From Strongyloides papillosus (Eukaryota; Nematoda; Chromadorea; Rhabditida; Strongyloididae): DNA of 64,000 nt. The notes beneath the pieces were generated by a model. It ran no database searches and was not told the DNA's origin. It saw nothing but the letters and a program-made list of their open reading frames with translations. The stretch is taken from NCBI GenBank assembly GCA_005656395.1, contig SRSI01000046.1:186001-250000 (forward strand), in the 5' to 3' direction. Shown here piece after piece: positions 1 through 12,900 of the stretch; positions within the stretch are counted from its first letter, which is position 1, and every line of letters starts with the position of its first letter. The translations under genes and the position numbers were made by a program.

Positions 1-2002
1 ACAATGTAATACCAATTTGGAATAGTTGATATGTAATCATCATTACAATTGGACATTTCGAATTATTTCTAAAAAAATGAATAATAAATTTATTATTTTT
101 AAAAGTTCATTAATAAACGTTTAGAACTCTATTTAGCCAATAAAATTTATTAAGATATTTTCAATTTAACATTAAAAATATATACGTATTTTTATATATA
201 AAATATCATTAAGAAATTATTTTTTAATGCTAGTGTAATGCACTTTTTAAAAAGTGAATGTTTTTATATTTCATTTGCCAAAAAAAAAAACCATTTTAAA
301 AATTAAATATTGGATTTTTAATTTTATATATTAATAATATGCAATATTAAAAAAATTACTATTATAATTACCATCCGTTAGCATGGACATTACATATTTT
401 TTTGCAGTGGAATAATATATGATAAACTATATGATGGGTTATAAAGTTTTCGAAAAATTACTTATACATAATCCGTAGATTATGAGAAAACTGGAAAAAA
501 AATTAAAAAAGCGTATTTATTTTAGAAAATTATATTTTAATAAAATATTTAATAATTTTTAAAATATCAAAGTTAGGTTATTTTGAAATAATTATATTTA
601 CTATTTACCCTTTAGAAAGAATATAATTATCACCAGTATTTTTATACTCAAATAATCCTTTATCAAGAGTTTAACAAATAAAAAATAAATTTTTGTCTTA
701 AAGTTAAAATTATTAAACAAAAGTAAATTTCAAGATAAAATATAAGTAATGGTGGGGGAATTACTATATTATTTCCTATACGCATACTTTAATCAAGACT
801 TTTTAGTATGACACCCATGCTTAAATGAATTTAAGAAAATTGTCTAGAGAAAATTTTTCTATAACCCAAATATAGTAGGCCTTATATCCAATTATAAATG
901 AAATTAAAAAACAAAATATTAAACTTTATATATACAGAAAATTTTCTACATAATTTTAGCTGAAATTGAAATAATATCTCTGGTGCACTTTTTTTTTAAA
1001 ATACTTCTTTATTAAAAGTCCACTCATTCTCTATAAATGAATGAAATTAATAAAAAAAGTATTGTAATTAAATTTTTCAAAGTATTTTAAATATTTAAAG
1101 TTTTAAAAATAAAATGTTCATTTTATCTCCCTTATATTTGATGATAAATAGAATTTGAATAATTAGTTTTTACTGCTTACATATATCTTTTTATAAAAAT
1201 TATATATTTAAGTAATTTGTGTATGATAAAGGAATATATTTGTATAATTAGTTGAATATTAAAATAAATTTACTTAAATAATATATATTTATTTAAAAAT
1301 TGCTAACGCTTTTTTAAAATTTAAAGTAAATTTATAGAAAAAATTTTGCCACATTATTAATTTAGATCTTAGGAGAGACTTAATTTAAAAACCATTTCCT
1401 TCTTTAATGTAAACGGTTTAAGTTTAAAAATTTTATCATGCTTTTTACAAAATCTACTATTTTCTTTATATAAATATTAAGTAGAGATTTCATTATCAAA
1501 ATTTTGTATAATTATTTTTACAACTACAATGTCGTACGGAAAATGTGATACACCTTAAAATAGACGAAAAAAGTAATTTCCGTTAATGAATGCTTTTAAA
1601 AATATTAAAATCTATTGACTAATGAGAGCTCCTAGTCTCAATGAATATGGCTATTTCCTTTTAATTATTGTGTCTGTTTTAAATAAAATCTACATTTTTT
1701 TAGTTAAAAATGATCTTTGTAGAAGAGTTTATGTTTAAAGTTTTTATTAAAAAAAGTAAAATATTATATATGTGTATACTACAATTTGAAATATCTATAG
1801 CAATAAAAGTGTTTTATGAAAGTAATTGTATTTATGTTGTAAGATAAAAAAAATTGAATTTCATTGGTAAAATTTTGTTAATGACATTTTCGTTTATATA
1901 AATTATTCCATCAGAATGGGAAAAAATTAATATTTTAAAGTATCTAAAAGAGAGAGAAAAATGTTAAATATGAAGAAAAATAATAATAATTTTTATAATG
2001 TT
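1..2002. other. Gene-free AT-rich stretch downstream of the mbr-1 homolog
   Basis: About 2 kb of low-complexity A/T sequence 3' of the Psq transcription factor gene. I find no open frame with coding character, tRNA or strong hairpin. The last few hundred bases next to 2003 probably hold that gene's 3' UTR. Confidence 0.5.
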
Positions 2003-3994
2003 TTATTCATTAATTGATGATTTTGATGCAAGCATATTCTCTGAATTGTGTGATAACATATTCCATGAAGTCACTAGCGATGTCAAAACATTCGATGATT
2101 GTTGATTTTTAGACAGTGCATTATTTTTTTCTTTAACTATCAAACTTTCCTTCTCCTCTACATTGTAGTCCTCGAAACTTTTCTGGCGTTTCTTAATTCT
2201 TAAAAGATTTCTTTCCTTTACTTTATATTCCAATGTTGAATGTGGTACACCAAAAAAGCTTCCTGCTCTGTGAACAGACATCTCCCCGCGTCTAACTGAT
2301 TTAACGGCCTCGTCTAAAGCATCCTTATCATATTTTCTATATTGTCCCCTTTTAGGACGACTCTTTTTTAATCCATCAGAATTTGAATTGTCTCCATTTT
2401 CACTACTATTCCTTGATGTATTACCCTCATATATTTTATTAAAACTGTTCTCTCTACTTAATATCCTTTTTTCATTTTCTTCTTTTTGGTGTAAACCAAT
2501 TGATAAAACTGATGATTGTCTCTGTAAATTATTGAATCCTAAAATTTCCCCTACACAAGGTAAACATCCTTCCTCATTTTTTGGACTTTTAATTATCACT
2601 CCATTTGCGACATTAACTGATTCGTTTGTATTAAACAACTTAGAAAGATGGATTTCTGGTTCTGTTAAAGATTTGTAAGGACTTTTATCATCTTCCTTAT
2701 CTTTTCCTTCAGCATCTGAACACTTTTTCTTTTTCTTACCTATAATCAAGATATCTGCCGGATTGGCTGTTGTTGATTCCAATTTATATATCTTATTTCT
2801 TAATGTTGATCTTGGAATACCATAAACAACTGATGCCCTACGAGTACCCAATTTACCTGAACGAATATCATTAACTGCTGCTTCTAAATCAGCTTGTGTA
2901 TATGTTCTCCTGTTTGCAGCACCTCTTGGAGAGGACCATTTATTAGAAGATGTAGAAGTTGATGACTTATTTAAGACTTGTGATTGAAAAGCGTATGGTA
3001 GTAAAGATAATGCACCATTTTGTATTAATTGTTCTTGTAATCTTATTGTATCACTAACAACAATATCATTACTGACATTTTCGACATTCATTGTTGATAT
3101 TAAATTATTTTTATTACTAAGATCTAATGGCTCATCTTCATCAACTAATTTTTTATTACCCATCTCATTACAAGTAGAATTATTTTTAAAGTTTTTAACT
3201 ACAGATTCCACCTTTAATGAAGTCTGGTTTGATACTGTAGTATTATTGTCTTGTCCCATATTTGTCATTACCGCTTGCATCATTTGAATGAAGTAAGATT
3301 GAAGCTGAACATTAGTTGCAAATGCATTAAAAATTTCTAAAATAAAAAAAATAAAAATTTTTGCAAAAATTATAATTACCTTCTTCTTGATTTTTTTGTT
3401 TAGAACAATTTTCTATAATTGTTTTTGGTACCATTCCTTCGTCCGCAGAAAATGTATTAGAGCTATTACTATAGTTGTCTATATGTTCATTATCCTTGGA
3501 CAAATTACATTCAACGATAAATTGTTCCACAGATACAGCAGATTGAGATTCATTTTTATTTTGTAAAAAATTTAATTGTTCTAATGTTTCACCATTACAA
3601 ATATCTGTAGTAAAGAAGAAGGAAAGTTATGTTATAATATAAAAAGTTACTTACCATTTGCTTTACTAATACCATTGCTTATTTCATCTTGTTTAAATAA
3701 AAATGATATTAAGGTATTATCAAAAAATGCACCTTGTTGTGATTCTTGTGATGAAAATTTTTTTGATGAGTCAGGAGAAACTCCAACTTTCTTATCATCA
3801 TCAACATTCTCTTTAATATCATTATTATTAAATTGTTTATGATGGTGATTAAAGGTAGGTGTTAAAATATCATCAAAATTATCAGCTGGTAGAGATATAG
3901 AATTTGGAGATTCACCCTGTAGGAGTAATTGAAAATAATCAGCAGTCATATTTTCTTCTTTTGTTTTACTTTTTTGTTTTGATGTCAAGTCCAT
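2003..3994 (-). CDS. mbr-1: MBR-1/E93-type Psq helix-turn-helix transcription factor
   Basis: Nuclear transcription factor related to C. elegans MBR-1, honeybee Mblk-1, fly E93 and vertebrate LCOR. Three exons close in frame: 3994-3655, 3604-3380 and 3336-2003, giving about 632 aa; the introns are 50 and 43 nt. Two pipsqueak-type HTH domains are visible, at about residues 331-374 (RRTYTQADLEAAV, then GIPRSTLRNKI) and 519-566 (KYDKDALDEAVKSV, then GVPHSTLEYKV). Each binds DNA in this family. A PLDLS motif at about 258-262 matches the PxDLS ligand of the corepressor CtBP. The rest is polar and probably disordered, with a lysine-rich stretch after the first Psq domain. The start is the first ATG of the open frame; no splice acceptor lies just upstream. 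In C. elegans MBR-1 acts in neurite pruning; the same role here is inference. The family assignment is firm. Confidence 0.9.
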
Positions 3995-6900
3995 AATTTA
4001 TTATTACAAGGAAAATAATACAGAACTTCTAGTCACGTATAATTTTTTTATAGTTTCCAAATTATTTTTAATAATGAAAAAAAATGAGAATATTTTAGTT
4101 TAATAATAAAATTTTTAAATATATGTATGTATATTAAATTTTTCTAAGAAACTGTAAATATAAAAAAAAATTATAAATATAAAAATTTTTGGTGGAAAAA
4201 TGTAATATGTAAAAAAGTTTACGGTATCTGTAATATTATAACTTTAACAATAAAATTAAAATTTAATTTTGTTATATAATACCTTAAAATAACTATTTTT
4301 TCTATTATTATTTTTTTGTTAAATAATATTATTATTGAATGTATGTATGAACCGCCCTTTAAATATAGGGTATATTCCGATTGGATAAAACAAATTTTAT
4401 TCAAACAAAAATATCCAAAAATTTATTCATTTTAAGTATATGGTAAGAGAGAAAAAAAAACAGGGATGCTGTATTTGCTTTAAATACACAATTTAAATGC
4501 TTCTAACTTATTAATATTAAAAAAATGTATAGAAATAATTATTGTTGATTAAAAACATTTGATCAAAAAATTATAATAATAGAAGGGCGTATGATTAATA
4601 AATCTTCCCTCTAACAATAAAAAAAAAGAATAAAAGGATTTTTTAATTGGTGCAAAAAAAATATGAGAAATATTAATAGTGCACTTTGGCAAAAAAGGCA
4701 ACTAAATAATTTATCAAAAGAACCCAATTTTTAAGATAAAGTTGTAAAGAGAAAAGTAAAAAAAGGTATGTTATATATGATAGAGAATTAATCTTAATAA
4801 ACTTGCTAACTAGCCAAAGAAATAATCATTAAAATGTAATACATGCAATTTCTATTATTTAATTTAACATTATTGTTATAAAATGTCAAAAGATATAAAA
4901 TACTCATATTGTTGACTTGAAAAATCACCATGATTCATCATAAAATTATACTGCTATATTTTCTTTTAAAATCGAGATGTAATTAGTAAAAAAGCATATA
5001 TGTTGCATTTTCCACTAAAGTAACAATAAAATATTATAAACTTCTTATAAGTGGCAGTTTTTTGATGTAAAAATTAAAAAGGAGCAAATAAATAAAATGA
5101 TTTAATGCCATTTATATTTTATATTGGTAATATATGATGAGGAATAAAAAGTACCTAATTTTATATGATATCATTTTATTTCATGATCCATTAGAGTTAA
5201 TTTTTAATTAGAAAATAATTATTATACTTTTAATATTTATCAGATGAACAATTAGTTATTATATTTAAAAAGAAGGTAAGGTACATGTTTTTAATAAAAT
5301 AGATTTTTAGGGTACACATATACTTACATTACATTTTTTAAAACATGTTAATTTATAATATAATTATTAAAGGAGTCCTCTTTATTTTTTTTTTGATTGA
5401 TCATGCCATTTTTATTATTTAAGTATAATTATTACGCAAAAAATATAACATTTAAAAGAACATGAAGGTAAAAAAACTAAAAATTGATGAGTATCATCAG
5501 TCATGCAATATTATTAAGTAAAGGTAATTTTACCTACCTATTAACTCCTTTATTTAAGCATTTTTATTGTCAGGGCATATTATTGTTAAGCAATAATGTC
5601 ATTAATATATACATTTATCTCAAGATATAGGGTAATTAAATAAAATTTACAATATACCGGCTATAGTAAATTTTTTACAATAATGTGAGTTTTCAAAATA
5701 TCTCTCAAAATTTTAATCAAGAAAACTATTAAAAAAAGATTAAAAATTGTTTTTTTTGCTTTTTGTTAAGTGATAATATTAATTGCTACAAAAATTTAAT
5801 ATGTTCCATTCCAAATATAATAAAAATATGTATAGTTTTTTTATTAATTTCTCTATATAAGGTATTTAAATTTATTTTTTCTTTTCATATTATCTTCTTC
5901 GCAATATTAACATTTTTTTATATGATTTTTGATACTCACAATATGATGAAGATAATAATTTCCAAAACATGTATATTTGTCAATTTTCTAAACTACCTGT
6001 ATATGCGTACATTATTTGGCCAGAACGAAGTTGTTATACTGAAAACATATGTCAGTAGGATGGGCGTATATTATTTTAAATATAAAAAAAATTCAAAATT
6101 TAATCAAAGGCATTGGCATTTGGTAGAAGGAAAAAGGTATTTGTTGCCGAGACAACGATAATAGTAATTCTCAAATATATATAAATTTTTAATACAATAC
6201 AGGAATGAAAAGGAAAAGAGTATTTGGATTAGGAAATTTTATTAATAAATTGGTAATTAAAATTGAAATAATAAATTATATTGAAGGAAAGCCGAAAATG
6301 ATTTTACTTCATTAAATTATTGATATATGTGCATAAATATATATTTAGGTAAGTGGTAATTTTACTCATTAATATATACATTTCCTTAAAAATTAGAAAA
6401 CATAATAATTAAAACTCATTAAAAATGTAGATATGATCTCTTTATTAATCAAAACAAATGGTAGTTAAATAAAAAGAAAATTTTAATTTAGCATCTATTT
6501 TTAGTTAGTTTTTATTATTTGTAAAAAAATAACGAAAAGAAGCATATTTAGGAATACATATTTTGTTGGAAATACAACTTTTTCATTATCTTATCTATAT
6601 AGAAATATTAAACAATGGTCCAATTTAAAGTTTAATAAAAATATATTTTTGGCATTTTATTAATAATTTATCAATTTGGTGTCTTGGAACTTAAAAAAGC
6701 ATAAAGATTTTGGTACCAATTAATCACAAAATAGAAATGTGAAGGGAATCCTTAACAAATTATGGATTGCATTCACAAAATAGTCATAACAATTTAAGTC
6801 CATTGCTATACTTAAAATTTTTCAATTTAAAGTTAAGATTTTTAGTAAAAAAAATTTGGAGGTATAATTAATCTATGTGTCCCTACTAAATAAAATGTTG

Positions 6901-9900
6901 GGCGTAGTTTTTTCCATTTTTTTATTATTATTATTATTATATGTATATCTATAAAGATATTTTAATATATTTATCCTAACAGTTTGTATTTTGTCTAAAT
7001 ATTAAGGGAGCAGGTAACATTATTTGGCAGTAAAATGCGAAAATAGGCAATACAAATATACTTATATATCAGTGATTATCTTTAATAATAAATATTGTTT
7101 ATAATGGAAGATCATCATTTAAGGAGAAAGATTTTGTCGGCTTAATTTTAAAGATATCGTTAAAATTAAATTTTCAATATCTTAATGAATGATGATAAGT
7201 AGCTTATATTTTTTGAGAAAATACTTTAAAAATTTAAACAAAATTTGATATACATATGTTCCCTAAATTTATATTTAAAAAATATTATCTATATTCAACT
7301 TAAAAGATAATTTTTGTTGTTTTTTTGTAATACGATAGGAATGAAGAAAGCAGCCTTTAGTAAAATGCATGTGATTTTGTTTTTCAGGAATTACAAAGAA
7401 AATTAACGAATATTATTGTCTTCCTAATAAGGTTATAATAAAATGTCGTTAAGCACATACTTTTGACATACCAAAATAAAATATTTAGATAATGTACAGG
7501 TTAGAGAGCTAATTTCCGGCAAACAAAGTTGTTACCTACCTAAATAAACGATTATGGCACATTGAATCATACAAATTATATATATGTATTTAATAATATA
7601 AATTAGGATTGTGGTTACCTATATTTATGATGATCATTAAAAATAGGCTTTTTTAATATTATTTTATAATAAAAAATGAAAGCATATTTTTGTTTATTTT
7701 TATAATAATATATATTTTTAATTACCATTAGAATGTGTTGATTCACTAAAATTTACAACAAAGGAATACCATATAATGTAATAAGTCTTGTGAATCGGAC
7801 ACCAGTAATAAATGTCGACTAATTAAATACTATTTAAAGGTAGAAACGGAATAGAAATTTTCTCTTTTACTAAAATTAGCCATTCAAAACGAAAATTTTA
7901 ACATTGATTAATATGATATCACATACACACATATATATATCTTCATTTCTAAGGTTAACAACTGGTACCGTACCCTAAAAATTGATAAGCATTAAAACAA
8001 ACTAATAGAGTTTAATACAAATTATTGTGAAAAAGTTTTCTCTAAGGGTTTCAATAATTTATTATAAATATATTTAATATCCAATTCATACACAAATCTT
8101 TATTTTACCTTTTATTTTCTAACAACACATCCAAACAAAATTTTTGATTAATTTTAAAATATATTGCCCCTTAATCTTCAAAAGCAAAATATATATATAC
8201 TCTAAGATTTCAATAAATATAAATTATCACATGTTTACATAAATTTTGTCTATATTAAATGTTTTATGTAAAACAAAAAGAAGTTTATCCGAAGTATATT
8301 TTGTGTACAATAAAAAAAACAATTTTTAAATTAAGAATAAAAGTTTTAACAAAAAATAATACTTTTTAAAGAATTTTATAATTATAAGATATATAAAGAT
8401 AAGGAAATTATCTAATACAGAAACCGATTTAAATATCTAAACAAAGCATTAAGATAAAAAAATTTTATTAGAAGAATATTTATTAATAAACCTGGGATTA
8501 TATAAAATTGATTTTTTAATTTTAATAAAAAAAGTAGAAACAAAATAATACACAAATAAATATTTTTAACCATTATAGAGATATTAAATAATTAAAAAAT
8601 TTTTTAATGTAATTAACAGTACATTTTAAATATTGATATAAATTTTTCATACAAGAAAATATTTAAAAAAATTTAAAAATAATAGTAAATTTGATGTAGG
8701 TTTCTCAATTAATATTGCCAAAAAATACATTAATGCTATTTTTACAACCAAAAAAAGACAATAGAAAATTTTATATAATATTAATAAATAATTACAGTTA
8801 AATAAAAAGTATAGATATTTTTTTAAATGACAGATATGAATATATGTGCATATTGACCAAACTTAAACCATAATAGATAAGGTGCTAAATTATAAGCAAT
8901 AATGCTATTTTTTTATTATTAAATTTTAGTTACTCTTTAACACATATATAGAGAAATGTATTCACGTTTTTTGAAATGAAACCACATATATGTAAGTTAT
9001 TAATTACGATATAAGACGTGTTAAATGTCATAATAATTATCTTGAACAAAAAAATAAAGCATAATAAAAAATTTAAATACATATCCAAAATATTATTTTA
9101 CTGGTGAGTAAATTTTTATTTAAATTTATCTTTATATAAGCATATATATATATACTTTTACTAATTAGGCCTGTTAATTACAAATTTGAGCTTAAATCAC
9201 AAGAGTAAAAAGTACCCACTAAGATGGTTGATAAGGATATATTTAATTGTAACATTCTAGTTATTACCTGAAAGTGTTGTCAGTAACAGTTATCAATTGT
9301 TATTATTATTGCGCAACATACATATATTTATAAAATTAATTTTATAAAATTATCATTATCCACATATATTTTGTGCAAAGAATATATATATAACGGAAGT
9401 TTCCTTTGAATTTTTAAAGTAACCATATCTTTTCATCATTATGCTATATAATAATTTAAAAGATATTCCAGTGATAAGGTCAGAATGTGGCAACTTTTAT
9501 TAGAGTTATATTAATAACACCTAAAACGGATGATAATATTTAGGATTATCGCTAACATCATTTTTTTTCAATGATAATATAAAAACTTCAATATAATAAA
9601 TTGTTATCTTCCTAATTTGATAATTTAAAGATTGAAGAGGTTCCGTTTTTATATGTAATTATTAATTTATGTTAAAAAAAAGAAACTTTTATTAAGATGA
9701 ACATTTTATCAAAATTTTAGCTTTTGAATCCATGAAATAAATGTAATAAGTATTAAAAATATATTAGTATTTTTACAAATAATAACTTTGTTGAAATTTT
9801 ACTTCACTATGAAAACTTCTGAAAAAAACCTTGTATATTAAATATGTCTTCTAAATAATATTAAAGTAAAAAAACCAAAATTCAAAAAGTGATTGAATAA

Positions 9901-9908
9901 GTAGTTTT
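3995..9908. other. 5.9-kb gene-free region upstream of the mbr-1 homolog
   Basis: No gene I can support. It holds a (TTA)6 microsatellite at 6922-6939, many short TA runs, and a GC-richer patch near 6115-6160 that includes an X-box-like palindrome (6143-6156). An open frame at 5763-6161 starts at TTG and has no domain or convincing codon pattern. The region lies 5' of mbr-1 and 3' of the next gene, so distal control elements of mbr-1 are the likeliest content (inference). Confidence 0.5.
6922..6939. repeat. (TTA)6 microsatellite
   Basis: Six perfect TTA units in the intergenic region upstream of mbr-1, flanked by a T run on the left. Confidence 0.8.
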
Positions 9909-12900
9909 TTAAGCGGATCCAGTAGCCATTTGTGGAGATGGTTCATCTACTTGGAACAAAGCTCTCTGGAACATTGGAATATCATTATGAACAGTTTCTA
10001 TTGGATCATCGTTTGCGACTGCAACTCTTATTGGAAATATATCATTCGAAACTTTTGGTAGTTGTTTAAGATTGTCAACAATATTTTCTCCTTTGTTCAT
10101 TTTATCATCCTTAGAAACCTTTGGTACTTGTTGTGGTGGCTAAAAAAGGTAAAATTTTAAAAATTATTAATAATAAACATACTAAATCTGGAGTCTTAAT
10201 TTCTGTAATTTGCTTATTCCAAATAGCATCAGAAGGTTGTTGATCTGGAATCTCATCGTTAATTTCTATTTTTTGAAAACTTTGTCCATCACCAATTGGT
10301 TGTTGTTGTGGTTGGAAGAAAACTGGTTGGCTTTGTTGCTGCCATTGAGGTTGTTGAAATTGAGGTTGTTGGAATTGAGGTTGTTGAAATTGTTGTTGTT
10401 GAACAATGAATGGAGATTGTTGTTGGAATCCCATAAATGGTTGTTGATTGTTTTCATAAAAACCTTGTCTATTATAAAAATTATTTTGTTGTTGTTCCAT
10501 TTGAGCAGCAATTTGTTGTTGGCGAAGAATGGCATTATACATAGCTGCTTGTTGGATTCTACGTGCAATAATATCTTGAATGATTTGACTGAAACGTCTT
10601 CTTTGGAATTCATTGAAATTATTAATTTCGTTAGATTTATCTTCCTCCTCGGAACTTTGGAAATTATTTATGAATTGTGGACGAGGACGATTCCATGTTG
10701 AAAAGAATGGTTTGTTGTCTTCGGAGAAGGTAGAAATGTGTGGTGGTTCAAAAATGGGTTTGTCAAAAGAGGACTCTTCGAATGATTCATGATCTTCGTT
10801 TTTACCATTTTTTTCTTTAATATTTTCAATTGGATCGACGCGAATAACAGAAACTTGCATTGTTCCTTCCATTCCCATATCCTCAGCGTGTTGTTTAATA
10901 TTTTGTAAGATATTTTTTAAGAAACGTAATCTTGGATCATTTCCTAACTCAATACTTGATTCACTAGAGTCACTCATTTTTATATCTTTTGATTCAGTTG
11001 TAGATGGTGAAACTGTTGTTGTTGTTGTAGAGGTTGAAATATCGTCACTTTTAAGTCCTCTGTCAGATCTCCATGGTGAATTGTTAATTGGGATTATTCT
11101 ATCTCCAAATTCATTTGATCTTCTTAATGAGTTAAATGGTGATTGTTCATAATTTTGTCTGTCGAAACCCATTCTGTGTTTCAATTCAGCCCACCTAAGT
11201 TTAAAGAATCTTTCATCTCTCTGTCTATTATATGCAATTTCAGAAAGTGTAAGTGTGAAAAATGCAATAAGGAAGACAGCAAGAAGCCAAATTAAGGGTG
11301 TCTTAAAACTTGATTTTTTCTTAATTATAATAGGTGATCCCATTTCCTGTGATATTTGTTTAGCACTATAAGATGGTGGTGGTGATGGTGGCGATTCTAA
11401 TGGAGTCTTGACAGGTGCCTTCTCATCCATCCCTACAGTAAATACGTTCATACTCGGTTTTACAATCTATAAAAGTTATATTTGTTATGATAAAAAAATG
11501 AAATGTTTAAAAGTGATTAAAAATACGAATAATACTATTTATATTGAAGAAATTTATATTGAATTATAAAATATGTCAAATAACAGTTATTATAATATAA
11601 TTTATTGTTATAAAATTTAATTGTAGTTATTATTTGGGATATACAGATACATGATAAAGATTTCATATTAATTTTGTGAAAATTATATTTTTATAAAAAT
11701 CACCCCATGAAGGAGGATTATTATGTATGTTAATAATAAAAAGCAATAACGCTCTATTAAATTTACGCAAAAATTATCTACAATGAATTGAAATAGTATA
11801 AAATTATCGTGTAAAAATAATTATTATGATAGAAAGTATTGAATCCACAATTTGGTATAAGTAACAATTAACGAATAAAACGAACTTAGCAATGTTGTTT
11901 TAAACTATATTATAGATAAGATGCTTTTAATAAGAGTAAAGTCTACTTTAATAATTTGCGATTTTTACAAAAAGATGTATTGAATAACATACTGTTAAAT
12001 AAACAAAAGAAAATCATATCTAGTTAAGATTAAATGATTTTAAATCTCCTTATTCTTTTAATGCAGTTATGCTATCATTTTAAAGTATAACCATAATAAA
12101 AGTTTCATTGTATTGTTTTGAATAAAAAAAACCAACTACTTTAAGGAACAAAAACAATTGATAGATACTTTATAATGTCAGTCATTAACAGGTTTTAAAA
12201 TTATATACACAGTTTTGTAATATAAAAATAATTAATTAAAGGTTAATGATGTGTATGTTGTATAATTATATATGAATATATAAAATTTAACAAAAAAAAT
12301 ATATAGTTTTAGAGAACACATATGTATTTAAAATTAATTAACCACTTTAAGATATTTTTGAAATGTTAAAAAGAGTAAAATTTGTATTACTTAACTTATC
12401 TTTTATTTCTTTTGTTAAAAATAAGTCCAACGACTACTTCACGGATGTGTAGATATTTAATGAAAAGGTAAATCAATGAATAAGTATATATTTATTTGAG
12501 TATATAAAGTACTAATGGTACAAAAATCTCTTTTATACAAAAATCTATCCTTCATTTTTAACATTTTTTTGACCTAAAAAAATAACCAAAACTTCATTAA
12601 TATTTTTTTATCAAATAAAAATTTAACTATATATACTTATGTGGAAAGACATATAAAATAAGATAGAAAGTGGTCTTTATTTATTATATACAATTGAATT
12701 TAACGAAAAAATAATAATAATAGAACAATAAGTCTAATTTTTAAATATGTTAAAATTTGATATAATTTATAACTGGTTAAGTTTGACAAAAGTTTATAGT
12801 AAATATAACTGAAACTAATAAAAGATCAAAAAGAGGTTTATTGTCATCAACAAATAAAGATATTGGATACTATAATAACATTTCATAGTATTTCACCTCA

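Noticed and set aside
1411..1432. GGTTTAAGTTTAAAA resembling a spliced-leader sequence
   Set aside because: Similarity stops after seven bases; no following GT donor or Sm site, so not an SL RNA gene.
2388..2678. 96-codon + strand frame inside mbr-1
   Set aside because: Antisense of a firmly identified coding exon.
5763..6161. 132-codon open frame upstream of mbr-1
   Set aside because: Begins at TTG; the first two thirds is Phe/Ile/Leu-rich noise typical of AT-rich DNA; no splice partners or domain.
7340..7460. Short frame and acceptor-like TTTTTCAG with a small exon-like stretch
   Set aside because: No partner exon, only about 20 codons, no recognisable peptide.
10210..10701. Leucine-rich frame on the + strand
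   Set aside because: Antisense shadow of the Q-rich coding repeat (CAA codons read as TTG).
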